Part shown: positions 1 through 12,800 of the stretch, piece after piece
Position numbering within the stretch: the first letter of the stretch is position 1
How the letters are laid out: every line of letters starts with the position of its first letter
From: Haliotis asinina
Taxonomy: Eukaryota > Mollusca > Gastropoda > Lepetellida > Haliotidae
DNA length: 64,000 bases
Direction: 5' to 3'
Assembly (NCBI RefSeq): GCF_037392515.1
Contig: NC_090291.1
Location: forward strand, 15,899,501-15,963,500
Program-made: the position numbers and the translations under genes
Notes under the pieces: model-generated
Seen by the model: the letters and a program-made list of their open reading frames with translations, nothing else
What the model was told of the DNA's origin: nothing
Database searches by the model: none

Positions 1-777
1 ACCAAGATAGCAGTGGGATTCACACTTGTACAGTTTTCAAATAACTTAAAGCGTGAGTGATATGGTCTACCTGGTAAGTACTGATTCTGTCAGTTGTGTT
101 CTCGTAACGATACAAAATAAATACGACTTGCATGACTTAAATAGCACCCGTTAAGATCCTGGTTAAAATTGGTCTTCGGCAACCCATGCTAATACCGTCC
201 ACTGAGCTCCGGCAGTTTGGGGTTTGTCACCGATATTCCGGATTGGTCAAAATCTAACATGGCGACCATGCATCGACCTCCGTCCGTTTTTACCCCCAAA
301 GAGTTTAATAAGACGTTTTTAATACTAGCCAAGGTTTACATCATTCATGGGAATACTTTTCTATCATGCTATTCTATTAACGCAAGTTACCTTGCATTGC
401 CATAGATAAAATGCCAGGTTTTTTCGTGTTGAATTTCAGATTCCCACAAAAATTGGTGTCTTGTTGCTTCTTTCTGGATAACGAGTGACAGTTGTAGGGG
501 AAACCCTCTGCTACATGGGGAATACGATATCGTTGAGACAAACATCTGCATTTGACCGCAGAAATACGTTTTTCAACGCCGGTCATTGCTGTTGGTGTAA
601 AGGTTGGTTTGACATACACAGCAGGGTTGGTGAAGGGTTGGTTATGATACTTCTCTGAAGATACGTATCCTATTTTACTGTGAGTATGAATTCAAAGGCA
701 CATTTGTGATACTCCATAAGAGAAACGGTTGTGTCAGAACCCTTAAGGCGACTTTTCACAACTCTTTTCGCACACGC

Positions 778-990
778 AGTGAGTTTACTTTTACGCCGCA
801 CTCAGCGTTATTCCAGCTTTATGGAGGCGGTCTGTAAATAATCGAGTCTAGACCAGACAATCCAGTGATCGTCAGCATGAGCATCGATCTGCGCAACTGG
901 AAACTGAATACATGTGTCAACCAAGTCCGCGAGCCTGACCACCCGATGCCGTTAGTCGATGGCCTTTTATGTGTTGCTGAAGACGGGTCT
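778..990 (-). repeat. Family A SINE-like repeat, antisense
   Basis: Reading the minus strand gives the family A order: 'TGGTCAGGCTCGCGGAC', 'GATCGATGCTCATGCTGACG', 'TCTGGTCTAGACTCGATTAT', then 'GCGGCGTAAAAGTAAACTC'. It is a diverged copy lacking a long CACT tail. Confidence 0.8.
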
Positions 991-1337
991 TTCGCAGGCT
1001 CGCGATCAGATGCAAGGACTTCAGTTTGCTGCCTTGACCATATCTTAAAGTATATAGCCTAACTAAATAAAAGTGTGAAATACTGACACCAAAAATACGA
1101 TCTTGACAATCTAATGGAAACTAATCGTAAGGCATGTTGCATAACTGCTTCTTGACATCTAGAGAAACATACATACTTAGTGTAACTCATTTGGCGTCAC
1201 CCATGGGCAGATATCACTCGATTCAAATATTACTCTCTTCCATTTTTTTAAAACGGGACATGCGCGAACCCGATCATCTCGGGTAAGATTATACTCGATC
1301 GCATGCACAACAAAGCTTCGACATATTTTGGGGGATC

Positions 1338-1817
1338 CATTCTCTTCCCACAGTGGTTACTTGTCACATCTTCCTACGTAACCTCTGTTCTAATACGACC
1401 CTTTCATGGTGCGACTGTTCAAGACTCGTGATTGGAGGCAATCAGATTTAGTAGTGCAGTCAGCGACCTTGTTTAAAAAGCGATCGTTCGAAAGATCTCG
1501 GTAATTTCCTGATGCATCGTGAAAACTAGAACCTCTTCCCGGGCGCAATACACAAATGTTTCTTCTAGACAGAACTCAGTCATGTCATTTTTGTTTCTCC
1601 ACATAGACTGGTACCAGCCTATTTCTCCACATTGCTTGCATTTGCCAAGTTGAATCTAAGTCGATGTAACACGTGTTCTGATTGGACAGAAAAAAAGGAG
1701 ATAAATCTGCTGCCATTTTCTGCCGCTAGGGGATTTTATGAAAACCGAGAAATATGGTCGTATTAGAACAGAGGTTCGTACGAAGATATGACAAGTAACC
1801 TCTGTGGGAAGAGAATG
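1338..1817. repeat. Foldback element with ~63-bp inverted arms
   Basis: The arm at 1338-1400 (begins CATTCTCTTCCCACAG) is the reverse complement of 1756-1817 with about three mismatches and one indel. The interior of about 355 bp has no open frame of note. It may be a MITE or snapback repeat; no target-site duplication was identified. Confidence 0.7.
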
Positions 1818-3142
1818 TGGGGGACCAAGCTCATGGAAAGATTCATCAAAGGTCTCCACAACCTTTGCATTGTACCATGGGAAGAACAATTTTCAAGTGA
1901 TTTCTCAGGATACTTCAAATGTGACAAGACAAGATTTACTGTCACATAGCAACGAAAACAAGTCTCTTAATGACTTTAAAACAGTTCAAAAGTCCTCAAA
2001 AATATCAGCTGTGTCTTTGTTTTAATTGTCATTTATCAATCCAAAGAAGTTTCCTAGAAAAATACTTGTACAAATTTCATTAACAGAACATCAACAACTC
2101 AGTTAATATCAGTTATTCTTCCTACTAAATTTCACAACCCTTTCAATTTTACAGTCCCGATTTGGGGGGATGCAGGAAATATAACTTACTCTTATTGAAT
2201 GACAACACTTCAATTCAAGAGCTGTGACCAAACCGTATACTGTCCAATGACTACTGCTAAAAAATGACACAATATTCCTATTTTTCGATGAAAATCCTGT
2301 CAGTCATGGCGGGATTCGATGACACTTTGAAAACCGTGTGAACTTTCGGAATCTGAGCACTTCAGAGAGCAACTGTCATTAAACCACATATATTTCAATA
2401 GTGGATCTGCTAATAGTTGTCGACGTCTGAAATTATAAAATATTGAAAACGAATGTTTGTTTCCTCTTTGGCCCATTCAAAGGTTCGAAGCTCGATGTGG
2501 CAGCCATATTGGATTTGACAAATCCGGATTATCTACGCCCAACACCAAACTGCCGGTGATGTTTGTCGAAAGAGACTAGTACTTATGGGTCGTCAAATTA
2601 ACTTGTCGACTTGGTAAAATTGACACAGGACATCGCATCCAAATTGCGTAAATAGATGCTCTTACGTATACATGTATGTAGACAGACTGGCAGACATACG
2701 ATACGGCATGCATATGATTTTCAATGGATTGTCTGGTCCAAACACCGTTATTTATTTGGACTGGAAATCGAACTCCCAACCAGCGCGCCCGGTCTGGTTT
2801 CAAAATGATGCAGTAAAGCAGTTTACACTGTATAGTCAACATTCCACACCCCTTCACAATCCAAGAACAAACACACGCTTTCAAATAAAATGGAGGTAGT
2901 TTTGACACAATAAACTATTTTGTGTTTCTCTTGAGTTAGTGCACTTTGATTGCAAAGGTTTCGATCAGTATCTCAACGTGATATCATATATGCTGAATTA
3001 CGACAGTGAAGTTGGTCTCTATTATTTCTTACGCGATTCGGCAAACACTCCTACATTTATTGACAAAGTTCAACTGTCCAACGTACAAAAATGTTAGCAC
3101 TAAGTACAACATTTACGGTAGTCGACTTTGACATTTTTGTTT

Positions 3143-3154
3143 ACTTCCGGGAAG
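3143..3154. promoter_or_regulatory. ETS/STAT-like palindrome upstream of GLG1
   Basis: ACTTCCGGGAAG contains an ETS-type core (ACTTCCGG) and a GAS-type palindrome (TTCCGGGAA). It lies about 230 bp upstream of the predicted TISU start. ETS sites are common in housekeeping promoters. A single short motif is weak evidence. Confidence 0.25.
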
Positions 3155-3380
3155 GTAAGTTGGCAAACGGACATTCTTACACCTAAAATATAGTTCAATA
3201 CAATTATGCTATTTAACGGCTTGCGGCAGGCTGCATTTGTAAATGTTGCGGTATAATATTGACCAACATACTGCATGGCTGCTTTAGGAATGTGGTATCA
3301 CGAAATACGTTTCCATGTTAAATTTCCTTATGGTGTGCATACATCAGTCTGCGCATTGGTTTCGTATGTAGTTATTCAAC

Positions 3381-3392
3381 CAAGATGGCGGC
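3381..3392 (+). promoter_or_regulatory. GLG1: TISU element (SAASATGGCGGC) spanning the GLG1 start codon
   Basis: CAAGATGGCGGC matches the TISU consensus at every position, with the ATG at 3385. In animals TISU directs both transcription (as a YY1 site) and cap-dependent, scanning-free initiation from very short 5' UTRs. This supports the chosen start codon and predicts a transcription start only about 5-30 nt upstream, near 3355-3376. That the element works this way here is inferred. Confidence 0.7.
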
Positions 3393-3894
3393 GTTCGGAC
3401 GACGTGTCGCAAAGTTGTGTCTTACAATTTTACTTTTAGGTGCATTTGTGTGTTCTCATGGACAAAAAATAGATGACAGTCTGAGGAACGATGGAAACAT
3501 CCACCGGGAAAAAAGAGCTGCAGTTGATAATAGTTTTGGTGGCAATCGGAAACCGTTTAGCAACAGTAACTTTGACGGGAAAATAAATCCCAAATTCCCT
3601 CAAAGAAATAATGGCATTGGAAACAACCCACAAAACAACGAAGTGCCATATGTGAATAAACTACAACAAACAGGGAATCAGAAGTTCGGGGATGCCTTGC
3701 CAAGAAATTCAAACTTTCAAGTCAATCCAAAACGCATAGGGAATGTGGACCAAATGCACAAACCTCCACGTAAAGGATACCAGATCAAAATATCAGATTC
3801 AGAAGAGTGTGGAGCAGAAGTCCGAAAACACTGTCCTCAAAACTTATGGGACAAGAACTTCATGGTTCTTGATTGTTTGCAGAATGATCTTAAG
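3385..3894 (+). CDS. GLG1: GLG1 exon 1: signal peptide, linker, start of first Cys-rich repeat
   Basis: Encodes residues 1-170 and ends in phase 0 at the donor GTAATG (3895). The hydrophobic stretch LCLTILLLGAFVC with small residues before Gln27 is a signal peptide. REKR at 41-44 fits a furin-type processing site. Residues 45-135 are rich in Asn, Gln and Pro, a low-complexity linker like the one in vertebrate GLG1. The first repeat starts at EECGAEVRKHC and reaches DCLQNDLK. The frame stays open for 23 codons into the intron, but the donor and the match to the next exon set the boundary. Confidence 0.93.
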
Positions 3895-6800
3895 GTAATG
3901 AAAAACCTGATAAGTGGCAAACACCTGGCCGTGGTGGAAGCTCTGATTCCGAATCTTGATAGTTGATAAGGGTTCGATTATGTCCGTGTTACATTTTCAT
4001 ACATTGAAAATCATAACAGTATACATCAGGGTATATACATGGTAAGGGCCACATGGTATGTTTCAATGGTGGTTATAAATGTTCCTTCGCAAAAACAATG
4101 TGAATAGTGTTTTCTGAATGCATCTTTTTAGCCTATAGCTTTTGTAGAACTACAGTATGTTTATATTGAAACATCCTGAGTATATGTTATGATCAGGCTG
4201 AAAAAGCATTTGTATCCCAACAGAAATTAATGCAGATTATATCTGTGTGAGTGAGTGGCGTATCCTTATTGGCTTGTCAATTTCCCTTAGAAATGCTTTC
4301 ATAATGTTGGTATCCCTTTTCAAGTTCAACATCACAACAGGATATGCTTTACAAAATCATTGATAATCTTCAGACATCTAGATGACAATATTCGGTGGTT
4401 TCACATTACTTTTCACCTCACTGTGTGCATGCGCAGAGCAATTAACAATATCCACAGGCATAATTCTGGTTTGGTTGTAAGTTGACCAATAGTGGAAACA
4501 CTTTATAGAAAAAGGTCTTATGAAGATTGTTTATGTATGACAACACTTCACAGCTGAGTACATACTTCTATTTGTGTATAGTTTTAAAAAATGATGTATT
4601 TTGTTTATGATTGCTTCAGAGATGCCTTTTGTAGTAGTGAGAATTATGGGATATGCAGGAAGGACCGTGGTGGTGATGAGATGTGTTAGTGCAGAGCTTG
4701 TCAACGTAAATTAAGCCCTTTATTTTACTAATCCTGGTCATAGATGAATTGAGATCATTTGCTCACTGTATTTGTTTTGATTTTTGTTTTTGTTTGTCTG
4801 TTTAGACAGTCGGTAAGCATACAACCAAAACAGAAGTCACCATGTATGGAGTGTTTGATTAATATTGACAGTTGTATTACATTGTACCTCCGTTCTACGT
4901 CACCATTTACATCTTTACAGTATGTAGAGGGTGCTAGTATCAGTCTTTTAATCTGAACAGTTATCTAACTTGAAAATGACAGCATGTCATTTTTCCAATG
5001 AGGGGATGGTGAGGCAGACAAGTGTTTATAATGTGTTTGCTTGTCACTTCGAAGACTTGGGATGGATTGTCCATGTGGGTTCAGTATATGAAGCTTGATC
5101 CTAGAAGACATGTCTAACTTCAGGAATGTTTTGATATTTTACAGATTTTACTGGTTAGTCATTTAGCAGATGAATTCCAAGAGCAGTTTTGCTTTTCTTA
5201 AGCACAAACCTGTAAATGGGATTTCATGACCCATGGACTTGATATTTGTTCATGCTAATTTGTTTTGCATTGTTAAATTCTAGAGGAGTTGCTCATGGAA
5301 GTATTTTTATTTATAGTTACTAGTACTACTGAATCTGAACATGATACGGACAAAAGTCCACATTTTGTATCTGTCCAATCCTGTGTCATAATTTTTCCAA
5401 GAATTAATCAGTATTGATTTCATAATTTAATGGTCTGCCCACTCACAAGCTGTAGCTTCGTAGATTTTGATGTGTTTTTCTGATTTGTTGGGTGTTGACT
5501 TAAGTGCAGTGAATGTGTCTGGATAGTTTGGATTTGTGATGCTTATGCTGTTGATCACTGGATTGCTGGTCCACACTCGAACACAGACCGTCACCATATA
5601 GCTGGAAATATAACAGCACGAACAACAAACAAACCAACCAGCCTTCGGATTTGTTGTTCAGAAGCTTGGAAACAACATGTTAAGTGTTCATACAAGTAAA
5701 GACTTCTGTGTTACTGTGATTAATTTTTTTAATTCAGTGATGAATAAAAGAAATGGTTTTCTTGACATGACATTTGGCTGGAAATTAGATATCATAGGAA
5801 ACAAGCTTGCATTCATATGATGTTTTTGAAAAGTTTGTTAACACTTATAAGTTATATTTTTATCTAAATTGAAAGGTTATATTTTCCTACATTTTTTGAA
5901 GAGTATATGGTAGGAAGCAAGCTAGATAGACATGGCAGGAGGCAGGAGACAATACAAAAGGAATCTGCCCTGCTCAAGTAGTCAAGATGATATGTGAAAA
6001 GTTAGGCTTGATAGATGGCAGATTTTGACCAGCATCAACATTGATGTCAGGTGTAGTCAGTGTTAGATATGGCTACAACATTTTGGTTTGATTCATTGAA
6101 AATCTAATCTGACCCCTTAGTTTCAATTTTTGATGACCATTATTACTGTTCTGATTTGATATTTGAATACCTATTAAAATTATTTCCATACAGCCAAACC
6201 ATAATAACCAAAACCCAGTACAGTCTCTGGCGCTCAAACATGTGCAAGAAGGCAAAACATGATTGGTCGACACAGGCTAATTATCCAACGAGAATCATTG
6301 TTAGTGGACATTGTCAAGCTTGCAATGGATTTCACGCTAACACAGCTGGCTACTGGGGTTAAAAGAAGTCTGGTGTGTATATTTGCATGAAGAATCGAAT
6401 GAAGGGTCCAGTATTGAAAATCGAATTGAATCAAGATTTGGGTGAATCATTGCAGCTCTAATATTAGATCAGATAGATGAAGATTGTAGTTACTTGGGCA
6501 ATTGTCAGGGCTAGGTAGATCATGGCAGGCTAGATAGATCATGGCAGGAGATAAATCAAAGCAAGGTAACCATGATAAATGTTAAGGCTGGTAGAACAAT
6601 TCCCCTGAAAATTCTTTAAAGTGATTAAATGTGATGAATGTTACAATGGCCAGATGGTATATTTCAGTGTTTTATTTAAGAAAACAGACGAAAGTGATGA
6701 GGTATGTTGTGTCATGTTTTACCTATGTTTTCTACCCTGAGATTACTAGTTCCCATTCCAGCCTTGTAGACCATCATGTTTTGACACCCTACAGAACAAG

Positions 6801-9800
6801 GAAGGTGTCAGCTGGTTTGAAGAGGGATGATCACCATCTACGTGTTTACATGAGACAATTAAATGTTAAGATATTTCTCAGCGAAAGTTGCCTGTAAATA
6901 TGTGGGACAGAATTGATCATCAGTAACCCTGCTTATCTTAAGTGGTGACTAATGGGACCAGGTGGTCAGACTCACTGACTTGGTTGACACGTCATTGTAT
7001 CTGCATTGTCTTGATCACTGGATTGTCTGGCCCAGACTTGATCATTTACACTATTACAGACCTCTGCCATATAGATAGAATTTGCTGAGTGTGGCTTAAA
7101 ACAATCAAATAACAAACAAAACATGGATTATTTTATGAGTATTATGAAATAGCAATGACATGTGACACAAACTTTACTCTAAGGTGCAAGTGAAAAGCCA
7201 GGTCAGCCTTCAGTAGCCATGCAACTGTTGATGGTCGGACTCTCTGACTTTGTTGACACACGTCATAGAATTCCAGCAACATAAATTGATGCTCATGCTT
7301 TTGATCACTGGTTTGTCTGGTCCAGATTTGCAGGTAGCTGGGTGTGGCATAAGACTAAATTCACTCACCTGTGCAACATTAGCTATAAACACACGCGCAC
7401 AAACCGGCTGACTGCCCCAGTCAGATTCACCATGTTTTTGATTTACCGTTTATCAATGTTTGCTCCAATCTTTTTCCACTTTACTACAACTAGGTTTGGT
7501 GGTGGGTTAGCATGGGTAGGGTAGTTACACAGGCATGATCAACCCGATTGGTGGATTTTGAATAGAACCTTGCCACACCTTCATTAGTGTGACTGCACCT
7601 GATATTTATTTATTATCCTGGTGAGAAGTTACATACTTGTTATGGACTGAATGCTTTTCATGTTCAAAAAACAGAATTTTAAAATTTATGGTGAATGTAA
7701 AATTGCATATAAAACACAAGATTTTTCAAAGTATTTGCTTCTGAAGCAGTTAATATATTTGTCATTTTGAAAATGCTGACTTAGGGTTTTAATGGTTAGT
7801 TCAAATTAGGCTAAGTTAAAAAGTGAAATAATTCTTCAGCATCGGCGCATCACTTTTATTTGTGGGCGTAATGATTTTTCGATGCCAGTTAAGGTAATTT
7901 TTATTTGGCCGTGTCCTGATCACCTATTCATCGACTATAAGTATGAGTGTCGGCAAGAATGAGCGTGACTGAATCTACAACTCATCAACGTGAGCTAAAC
8001 TTTCCAAGCTGTATTTCTGAGAGAGAAAAAAGTAAAAATGTGTTCATCCCTTGTCACCTTTTTTACCCCCCTTGTCACTTTTGAAAAAAAATATGCCTGA
8101 GAAATATTTTATTATGTTTATGCAGCCTTACATTCTCATTTACAGGTTTGAAGGTGACAGCATATCATTTTACTATTTACTTTTCATGAACAGCAAATGT
8201 AACTTTGACCAAAAAAATTGTCGGTTGAAGGTGACAACAATATATCTTTGGTTGTGTCACTGCGCTGCATAATTATTTTAATTTTGTTAAATATATATTA
8301 CCTTCAAAAAGTTCAAGGTAAGAATGTCAGTTAATTTATGCTGTGGAGAGAAAATAGTACGCAATGTGTTTACCGTGTTGACGATGCAAGATATTGGATT
8401 TTTGAAATTATGATTTCATGCTTTCAGTGTTGACACAGGTCTGTTAACACTCTGAGACTGACCTAGGTGTGAATGTATACCTTTGTTTGTGTCAGATCTG
8501 GTAACCATGGAAACTCAAGTTACTTTGAGAGAACTGATGTTTCTATTTGCCATGTGGTGTTTGCCATATGTGCTTTGAAATACATTTGAGAAATTATTAA
8601 TTTCAGATGGACACTGAACTGACCAAGCCATGCCAGCATGTAAGTACAGAGGAAGTAGTCATTTGCGAAAGACATATAGCAGCTTTTGCTTTGTATTTAA
8701 TGAAAATGGTAACCATGGCAACAGATTTTAAATGTTGTTGAATCTTAAGGAGTTTTAACTGTTCATATTTTCTTTTCTTGTAACATGTTAGAGACATGTT
8801 CGATAGGTATCCACCAACCTGTGCTATTTGTGCTAAGTGGCAAAAACTGATTGGGTGGTCTGGGTCCCATTCCAAAAAGCATTTGTAGAGCTACGACATC
8901 TGTAAGCTGATTATAAACTACTGTCAGTGTCAAACAAGGATAAGTAGGAGTGGCGCAGAGAACATGTTTACAAGAAGTAGGCGGTGCACAGCAGTGAGCA
9001 AGTCAGTTTTGTGAAAGGTAGAGTAGATGTAGGCTAGTGAACTTGCAGTCCATGAGAATAAAATTGATTCAGTGCATTGTTCTTAAGGCTCACACATGGT
9101 TGTGGACAATAAGGGTCCCTTCACTCACAATAGCAGGCACCAGTGGGCACCACTCATATATGCTGATACAGGTCAATTGTCAAGTTGGTGCTCAACTTAT
9201 CCTTATTTGCTAGTACATGTATATACAGTCCTCCCTTGCCATAATGAGTGTCTTGGGGTCCACATATGACCCCAACCCCGCGTTATTATACATCAGCGTT
9301 ATAGTACCTATTACATAATGTGAAACAAAGGCCAAGTAAAATCGTATTTTCCAAGGACATAGCAAAGCTGCTATTTTGTGCATTGTGCCCAGTCAAAAAT
9401 ATATCGTGTTGTTGAAGGTAAAAATAAACCAACTTTGAAAATGAAAACATGCATTACATACTAGTCAAATAGAAATGTAAAATAATCTGTTACAATAATT
9501 GCTTTATATGTAAAATATTCTTATCATGAAATAGAAGTTCTTTGATGTGATATTATCGGATCATTTTTACCTGAATCACCGGTGCATTGGACCAAATTAT
9601 CTGTGTACAGCTGATTGCTATTTCGGGCTTAGTTGAACTTGAATAACAGCACATGAATTCACGTGAATATACGTCTTTGATAACAGGAACAACAATTAAG
9701 TTATCATGTCTTGTGATTTTTGATTGCAAGTTTTCCGTACATACATATGTTTTCTACAATCATATTTAAAGATAACAATGAACCCAGGCCGTTACCAGTC

Positions 9801-12800
9801 CGGATATATTTTACGTAGGAGACAGTTTGACAAGTCACCGCTGACTTCCCGTGGTACTTGCAACTTTAATTGTAAAAATAACAAAATGTTGGCCATTTAA
9901 TTGCTGAAAATGACTTCAATGAGTCAATAATGGGTCTCATAGTCCATGTATTACAACACTGTAATCTGTTCGTGATTGCTAAGAATAATGTGAAACTGGT
10001 GCTATCGTCGTAGATGCGAAAAACGGACCCTCACGAATGTGGTAAGCGGAAGTTGTGCGCGTATGGTATGAGGTAATGCCATTCTCTCACAGGGTTTCCG
10101 GTGGTTCTGTCAACAGTTTTAATAAATAAAATTGTGATTGAATTTAATCAAATAAAATGTGGTTTCTGACACCATACGTTCTGGGATGACTGTGTTTTAT
10201 CACAGTTGCATCACAGCAAACTTTGTAACTACTCTTCGTAACTCGACTGATGGCATGTCTTGTCTTTCATAAGTTACTACTATGATGTTGGTATGATTAT
10301 TATTGAGAAAACCCTGCATGTTTTAAGCATCTGAAACAATGGATATGTACAATAAACACTGTCAGTTGCCATCCACACTGAATGTCACTAGTTTATATAA
10401 TTAATAGGAGCGCAACAGTGGATTTGTTGCTGAGCTATTTTCGATTTCATGAAGGAGTGTGATCCCAGTTCAACTTTTTAACCGAATCAGCGGTATCGCG
10501 CAGCGCATTATTGCAAGGGCTGACTGTAGTTGCAACTGGTCGTAACAATAACATTTGGAACACTATGGATCCGGGAACTAGGTCAGGTGCAGTTACTTGC
10601 CCAGGTAGTGTGATGTTTTGTACACAGACTACACAGAACAGTGCTCACAAGATCAGTCACTTGTCAGGTCAAATTTGTTTGTTGAAGTAATATTGCTGGT
10701 AGTAATTTTTATAATTGAATCACATATGATGTATGAAAAGTTTTGATGTTTTGCGATTGCAAAAAGATGGAAGTGAGATAACTCTAAATCTGCATTTCTT
10801 GTAGTCTGCAAATCTAGCGATGGCTGCGATCCAATACCCATGCTTCAGTTCAAACAGTTCAAAATTAACATTGAGGTATTCGGTTAGACGATAAGATGAT
10901 GTGTTGTTCGTTGGGTGCTTGGGGCCGATGTATCTTCGATGTTTGTTTATGTTCCTGAACAAACATTGAGAGTACAACAACCAATGTTTCCCGAGTGACC
11001 AGTGAACAAGTAATATTGGTTATGCATTGTCAGCATTTTTCATGTGTGTTTTGCTTGATTTTTGACAGTTTCTGTGGATGTACAAGCGGAACTTGACAAA
11101 GGATGAACGGTTTGAACATGCCTCACAAGATGTTTGCAAGTCTGAACTACAGACGGTAAGTCATTTCATCATTTATGTCATATGATGCCCATCAGTCACT
11201 ATATATGTGGCCTGTGAAGGTCCCGGGGTAGAATAGGCCCTCAGCAACCCATGCTTGCCATAAAAGGTGACTATGCTTGTCGTAAGAGGCGACTGACGGA
11301 ATCGGGTGGTCAGATTCGATGACTTGGTTGACACATGTCATCGGTTCCCAACTGCGCAGATCGATGCTCAAGTTGTTGATCACTGGATTGTCTGGTCCAG
11401 ACTCGATTATTTACAGACCGCCGCCATATAGCTGGAATATTGCTGAGTGCGGCGTAAAACTAAACTCCCTCACTCACTATATATGTATATGGTTACATTG
11501 AAGATGGATTTCCCCACTAACTCAAGGGAACCAACCTTATGCTGATGAACTGCACGAGATTTGTGGATCAGATTGCTGAAAAGCATATGCAAATATTGTG
11601 CATGTGAACAGATGCATTTGGGGGTAAATATTGTTAAGAATCAGCCAATTTTCACTGAGTTTTATCATATCTTGAACTCAGGACAACAACCCTGTCAATA
11701 TTACGAATATGTTATACAATACATCAGTTCGTGTGTAAACAGTACCTTTCAACAGAATGGTGTGTTTTGCAAAATTTGTTTGGAACATCTGACTTAAGTA
11801 AGTGGCTACATTTTCACTAGTGAGTCTAAGTTTTGATGGGTAGTATATTTTCCTGCTAAATTTGTTTATGTGAGTTACGTAACATTCTGTTGGGACTTTG
11901 TGATTAGATATGGGGTCTAGTGGTGATGTCAGTTAACAAGAGAAATATCTGAACAGTCTTGGTCTTCTTAACATTTTGAAAGGTAACTTAAATTTCATCC
12001 AGATTTTTTTAACAATTTCATATAATGAATTTCTTTTTTGTTCCTTTGTTTTAAGTGTTAAAATGCATTCAACAAGCTTCTGAAAGTGTTATTATTAAGG
12101 ATAGTGTTAAACATTTTGGGGTTATTTTATTTTTAAAAAAGTTGTGCTGTGACAGAATGATGAAACATCCCTTAACTGGTTATATTTTGAGTTGAAGAAA
12201 CAATTACTATGGATGAGCAACTTTTGTTTTTTTGCAATATATGCTAGTACTGTTATCAAGCAAGGGGTGATCGAAGTGTAACATCTATTGCAATAACTAA
12301 GTTGTCGGTCCAAAAATGATTGTTTGTCTAGGTCATACCAAACTTCTAAACGACACTTTTAGGTGAATGATCTTTGAAAGACCTTGAAATGGCAATTAGT
12401 CATTAGAAATATTTGCTTAAATATCTTACCATGTTTATTATCATGCTGAATTGTGTTGTGTTTCAGATCAAGGAGTGCAGCAGCTTACAGAGAGGTCAGG
12501 GTACAATTATTTCCTGTCTGATTGAAAACTTTGATAACGTAACTTCTTCATCTTGCCGCCAATTTCTGAACAAAATGGCTACCATTGTGTTCAGCGACTA
12601 TAGGCTGATATACAACTTTGCTGAGGCTTGTTTTGATGATATCAGCAAGCATCGATGTGGCCGAAGTGAAGGTGATGAAGATGAAGCTGTGAGTCTGATC
12701 CTTTCACTGTGTTTGTTTTATCTTTTTTCTTAAATGTTGACATTGAAAATAAATTCAAATTAACCCTATTCTAATTTCTAACATTCAGAGATCTAATTGA

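Larger units (their letters stand above)
1..3384. other. 5' flank of GLG1, no gene recognised
   Basis: The open frames here are short (at most 110 codons) and show no domain I recognise. The region holds an antisense copy of repeat family A (778-990), an inverted-repeat element (1338-1817) and the proximal promoter. A short scrap near 2722-2760 resembles the 'GGATTGTCTGGTCC' part of family A. Confidence 0.5.
3895..8606 (+). other. GLG1 intron 1
   Basis: 4.7 kb and AT-rich. It holds two family A copies near its 3' side (6911-7370) and a family A fragment (5536-5632). I see no exon-like sequence or structured element in the remainder. Confidence 0.8.
8640..11068 (+). other. GLG1 intron 2
   Basis: 2.4 kb. 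Holds a palindromic-repeat scrap near 8866-8935 and a TIR-bounded element at 9224-10528. The rest, including the small open frames on the minus strand at 10653-10980, shows nothing I recognise. Confidence 0.8.
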
